The notes beneath the pieces are model-generated. The model was not told the DNA's origin. It made no database searches and saw nothing but the letters and a program-made list of their open reading frames with translations. DNA of 62,624 bases from an uncultured Peptostreptococcaceae bacterium (GTDB lineage: Bacteria > Bacillota > Clostridia > Peptostreptococcales > Anaerovoracaceae), in the NCBI GenBank assembly GCA_905235115.1, contig CAJOKT010000012.1, positions 1 through 62,624 of the forward strand, given 5' to 3'. Shown in pieces: positions 60,917 to 62,624 of the stretch. Made by a program: the position numbers and the translations under genes. Each line of letters starts with the position of its first letter. Within the stretch, counting starts at the first letter, position 1.

Positions 60917-62113
60917 ATGCAGAGAAGAATTGGAACTGTATCAAGAGGACTCCGCGCACCCATCGTCAAGGAGGGCGACGACCTTAGGAAGATCGTGGTC
61001 GACACTCTCATGGAATGTGTGAACGCCGGAGATATCGAGATCGGCCGCAAGGATGTGCTGGCTATCACTGAATCCATCCTGGCCCGTTCCGAAAAAAACT
61101 ATGTCACCACAGCTCAGCTGGCTCAGGACGTAAGAAACAAACTGGGCGGAGAGACCGTAGGCGTAGTATTCCCTATTCTTTCCAGAAACAGATTCGCCAT
61201 CTGTCTTCGCGGAATAGCCAAGGGCTGCAAGAAGGTCGTATTGATGCTCAGCTACCCCAGCGACGAGGTAGGCAATCACCTGCTGGATATCGACAAGCTG
61301 GATGAGAAGGGGATCGATCCCTACAAGGACGTCCTGACTCAGGAAGAGTTCGAGGGGATGTTCGGTAAATCAAAACACACCTTCACCGATGTTGATTACG
61401 TTAATTACTACAAGGGCCTCATCGAGGAGGAAGGCGCGGAGGCAGAGATCATCTTCGCCAACCACCCCGCTGTGATCCTGAACTATACGGATAAAGTGCT
61501 CTGTGCCGACATCCACACAAGGAAGAGGACCAAGAGGCTCATCAAGACCGCCAACCCCGAAGCCACAGTGCTTGGCATGGACGATCTGATGACCGCTCCC
61601 GTTGACGGATCCGGCTGCAATCCGGACTACGGCATCCTGGGTTCCAACAAAGCCACCGAGGATACCATCAAGCTTTTCCCCGTGAACTGCAAGGAATTCG
61701 TGGACGGCGTTCGGGCCGACATCAAGGCTCTCACCGGCAGGACCATCGAAGTCATGGTCTACGGCGACGGCGCCTTCAAGGATCCCGTCGGCAAGATCTG
61801 GGAGCTGGCTGACCCCGTGGTATCACCGGGATACACCGACGGTCTCATCGGAACTCCCAACGAGCTGAAACTCAAGTATCTGGCCGACAACCAGTTCGGA
61901 GACCTGAGGGGCGACGAACTCAAGGAAGCCATGATCCAGGCCATCAAGGATAAGGATGCTGACCTCAAGGGCACCATGGCCACCGAGGGAACCACTCCCC
62001 GTCAGCTCACAGACCTTCTGGGTTCGCTCTGCGACCTGACTTCCGGTTCAGGCGACAAGGGCACGCCCTTCGTCTACATCCAGGGTTACTTCGATAACTA
62101 TACGGATGACTGA
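60917..62113 (+). CDS. CofE-like (F420-0:gamma-glutamyl ligase family) protein
   Basis: A 398-aa protein of the F420 ligase family fold. Family-like segments are GTVSRGLRAPIVKEGDDLRKIV at the start, TESILARSEKNYVT (about 50-64), VVFPILSRNRFAICLRGIAKG and VYGDGAFKDPVGKIWELADPVVSP. True CofE adds glutamates to coenzyme F420-0 with GTP. Other F420 genes are not in this window, and most clostridia lack F420, so the substrate may differ (another carboxylate-amine ligation). GGAG lies 8 nt before the ATG. It is a single gene with its own terminator. Confidence 0.8.
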   Translation: MQRRIGTVSRGLRAPIVKEGDDLRKIVVDTLMECVNAGDIEIGRKDVLAITESILARSEKNYVTTAQLAQDVRNKLGGETVGVVFPILSRNRFAICLRGIAKGCKKVVLMLSYPSDEVGNHLLDIDKLDEKGIDPYKDVLTQEEFEGMFGKSKHTFTDVDYVNYYKGLIEEEGAEAEIIFANHPAVILNYTDKVLCADIHTRKRTKRLIKTANPEATVLGMDDLMTAPVDGSGCNPDYGILGSNKATEDTIKLFPVNCKEFVDGVRADIKALTGRTIEVMVYGDGAFKDPVGKIWELADPVVSPGYTDGLIGTPNELKLKYLADNQFGDLRGDELKEAMIQAIKDKDADLKGTMATEGTTPRQLTDLLGSLCDLTSGSGDKGTPFVYIQGYFDNYTDD

Positions 62114-62133
62114 TAACTGAATCGATTACACGA

Positions 62134-62166
62134 TGCCCGCTCTTACTCTGGAGCGGGTTTTTTGAC
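62134..62166 (+). terminator. Terminator of the CofE-like gene
   Basis: CCCGCTC / GAGCGGG with an 8-nt loop followed by TTTTTTG, 22 bp past the stop. Confidence 0.85.
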
Positions 62167-62624
62167 AATACGTTTTGTTCTGTAGCCAGACATCCATCGG
62201 ATGCGTGCATTAGTAAAGGGTTACTTCAAAAGGTGTAGAGTATGTATCAAGAGAGGCTCCACCAGGCATACTTTTCATCTGGACAAACCTCCAAAGATGT
62301 AAAATGAACGCCCTTATTCGGGGGAGCAAAATATGTTTGGCAAAAGCTTTTTCATCTATTACCTGATTGAACCCCAGCTTCTGATTGGCATCTCTCTGAC
62401 TTGATTCTCATTGTATTGACATCCTTGAGCTTTCTGGGGGAATCTTATCTATGCCATAAGCCATAGCCAGCAAGGCAATAACAAATCCATATCAAATTAC
62501 ACGAAATGGGGAATTTAAAAAATTATGTTAGATTGAAATTTTAATTTCTGCTAGGAGCATTTAAAACAGAAGTTAGTCCTGCAAAGGAGTAAGTGCTAGA
62601 ATAGAGGTGTATCCTCCTGGGAAA
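62167..62624. other. AT-rich end region without a recognisable gene
   Basis: About 460 bp of lower GC than the rest of the window and with frequent stops in all frames. A short open stretch (GVEYVSREAPPGILFIWTNLQ, near 62230 on the plus strand) has no start, no ribosome binding site and no family that I recognise. It could be a decayed mobile element or simply intergenic DNA before the next gene. Confidence 0.4.

Overview
The window reads as chromosomal DNA of a strictly anaerobic, low-to-mid-GC-divided but here fairly GC-rich Bacillota, most likely a clostridial amino-acid fermenter. The reasons are an [FeFe] hydrogenase with NuoE/NuoF partners, pyruvate:ferredoxin oxidoreductase beside NfnAB-like genes, 3-hydroxybutyryl-CoA dehydrogenase, threonine dehydrogenase plus glycine C-acetyltransferase, TAXI-type TRAP transport, a CWB2 cell-wall protein, a clostridial-type Rho with a long N-terminal insert, and GGAGG ribosome binding sites almost everywhere. 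I cannot name the family or species from sequence alone.

Layout. 1-830 is a tandem array of 53-bp hairpin units. 977-16534 is a housekeeping block, mostly minus strand (rho, DUF1385, prmC, rpmE, prfA, a Sua5-RpiB fusion, upp, tyrS). It is interrupted by a radical-SAM/Cys-rich peptide pair (11099-12767), a triplicated-repeat protein, a threonine-degradation operon on the plus strand (tdh-kbl), a PAP2 gene fragment cut off by a second hairpin array, and a DUF554 membrane protein. 16641-18060 holds a PD-(D/E)XK-like nuclease gene preceded directly by a third hairpin array. 18210-24667 carries hbd and a three-gene hydrogenase operon whose NuoF subunit is fused to a GltD-like flavoprotein. 24899-32091 is a transport and hydrolysis operon (TAXI binding protein, fused TRAP permease, amidohydrolase, LctP-type permease, small membrane protein) with a divergent LysR gene. 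32147-43913 is a mixed block: DUF1846, DUF1934, ddl, a frameshifted hslO, HtrA protease, a fourth hairpin array, GntR, ispE, tadA, CDF transporter and CvpA. 43971-49348 has two tRNA-Val genes, a regulator remnant, a two-component system, alr and a ClC antiporter. 49566-56491 is a redox operon: polyferredoxin, PFOR, NfnA, NfnB. 56751-62113 has an LRR/CWB2 surface protein, a structured RNA gene with its own promoter and terminator, a degenerate amidohydrolase and a CofE-like ligase. 62165-62624 is AT-richer DNA without a gene I can recognise.

How the genes fit together. PFOR makes reduced ferredoxin and acetyl-CoA. The polyferredoxin, NfnAB and the hydrogenase complex can balance ferredoxin, NADH, NADPH and H2, and Hbd reoxidises NADH in the butyrate route. 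Threonine catabolism feeds acetyl-CoA and glycine into the same network.

Most unusual signals. (1) Four tandem arrays with four different stem sequences but one architecture: about 53-bp period, 8-12-bp perfect inverted arms. One lies directly upstream of a PD-(D/E)XK-like nuclease gene and one truncates a gene. (2) A probable RiPP pair. (3) A roughly 290-nt structured RNA transcription unit. (4) Several gene-level oddities: an ATA start for ispE, a 5-bp duplication that breaks hslO, a Sua5-RpiB fusion with an internal ribosome binding site, and a NuoF-GltD fusion.
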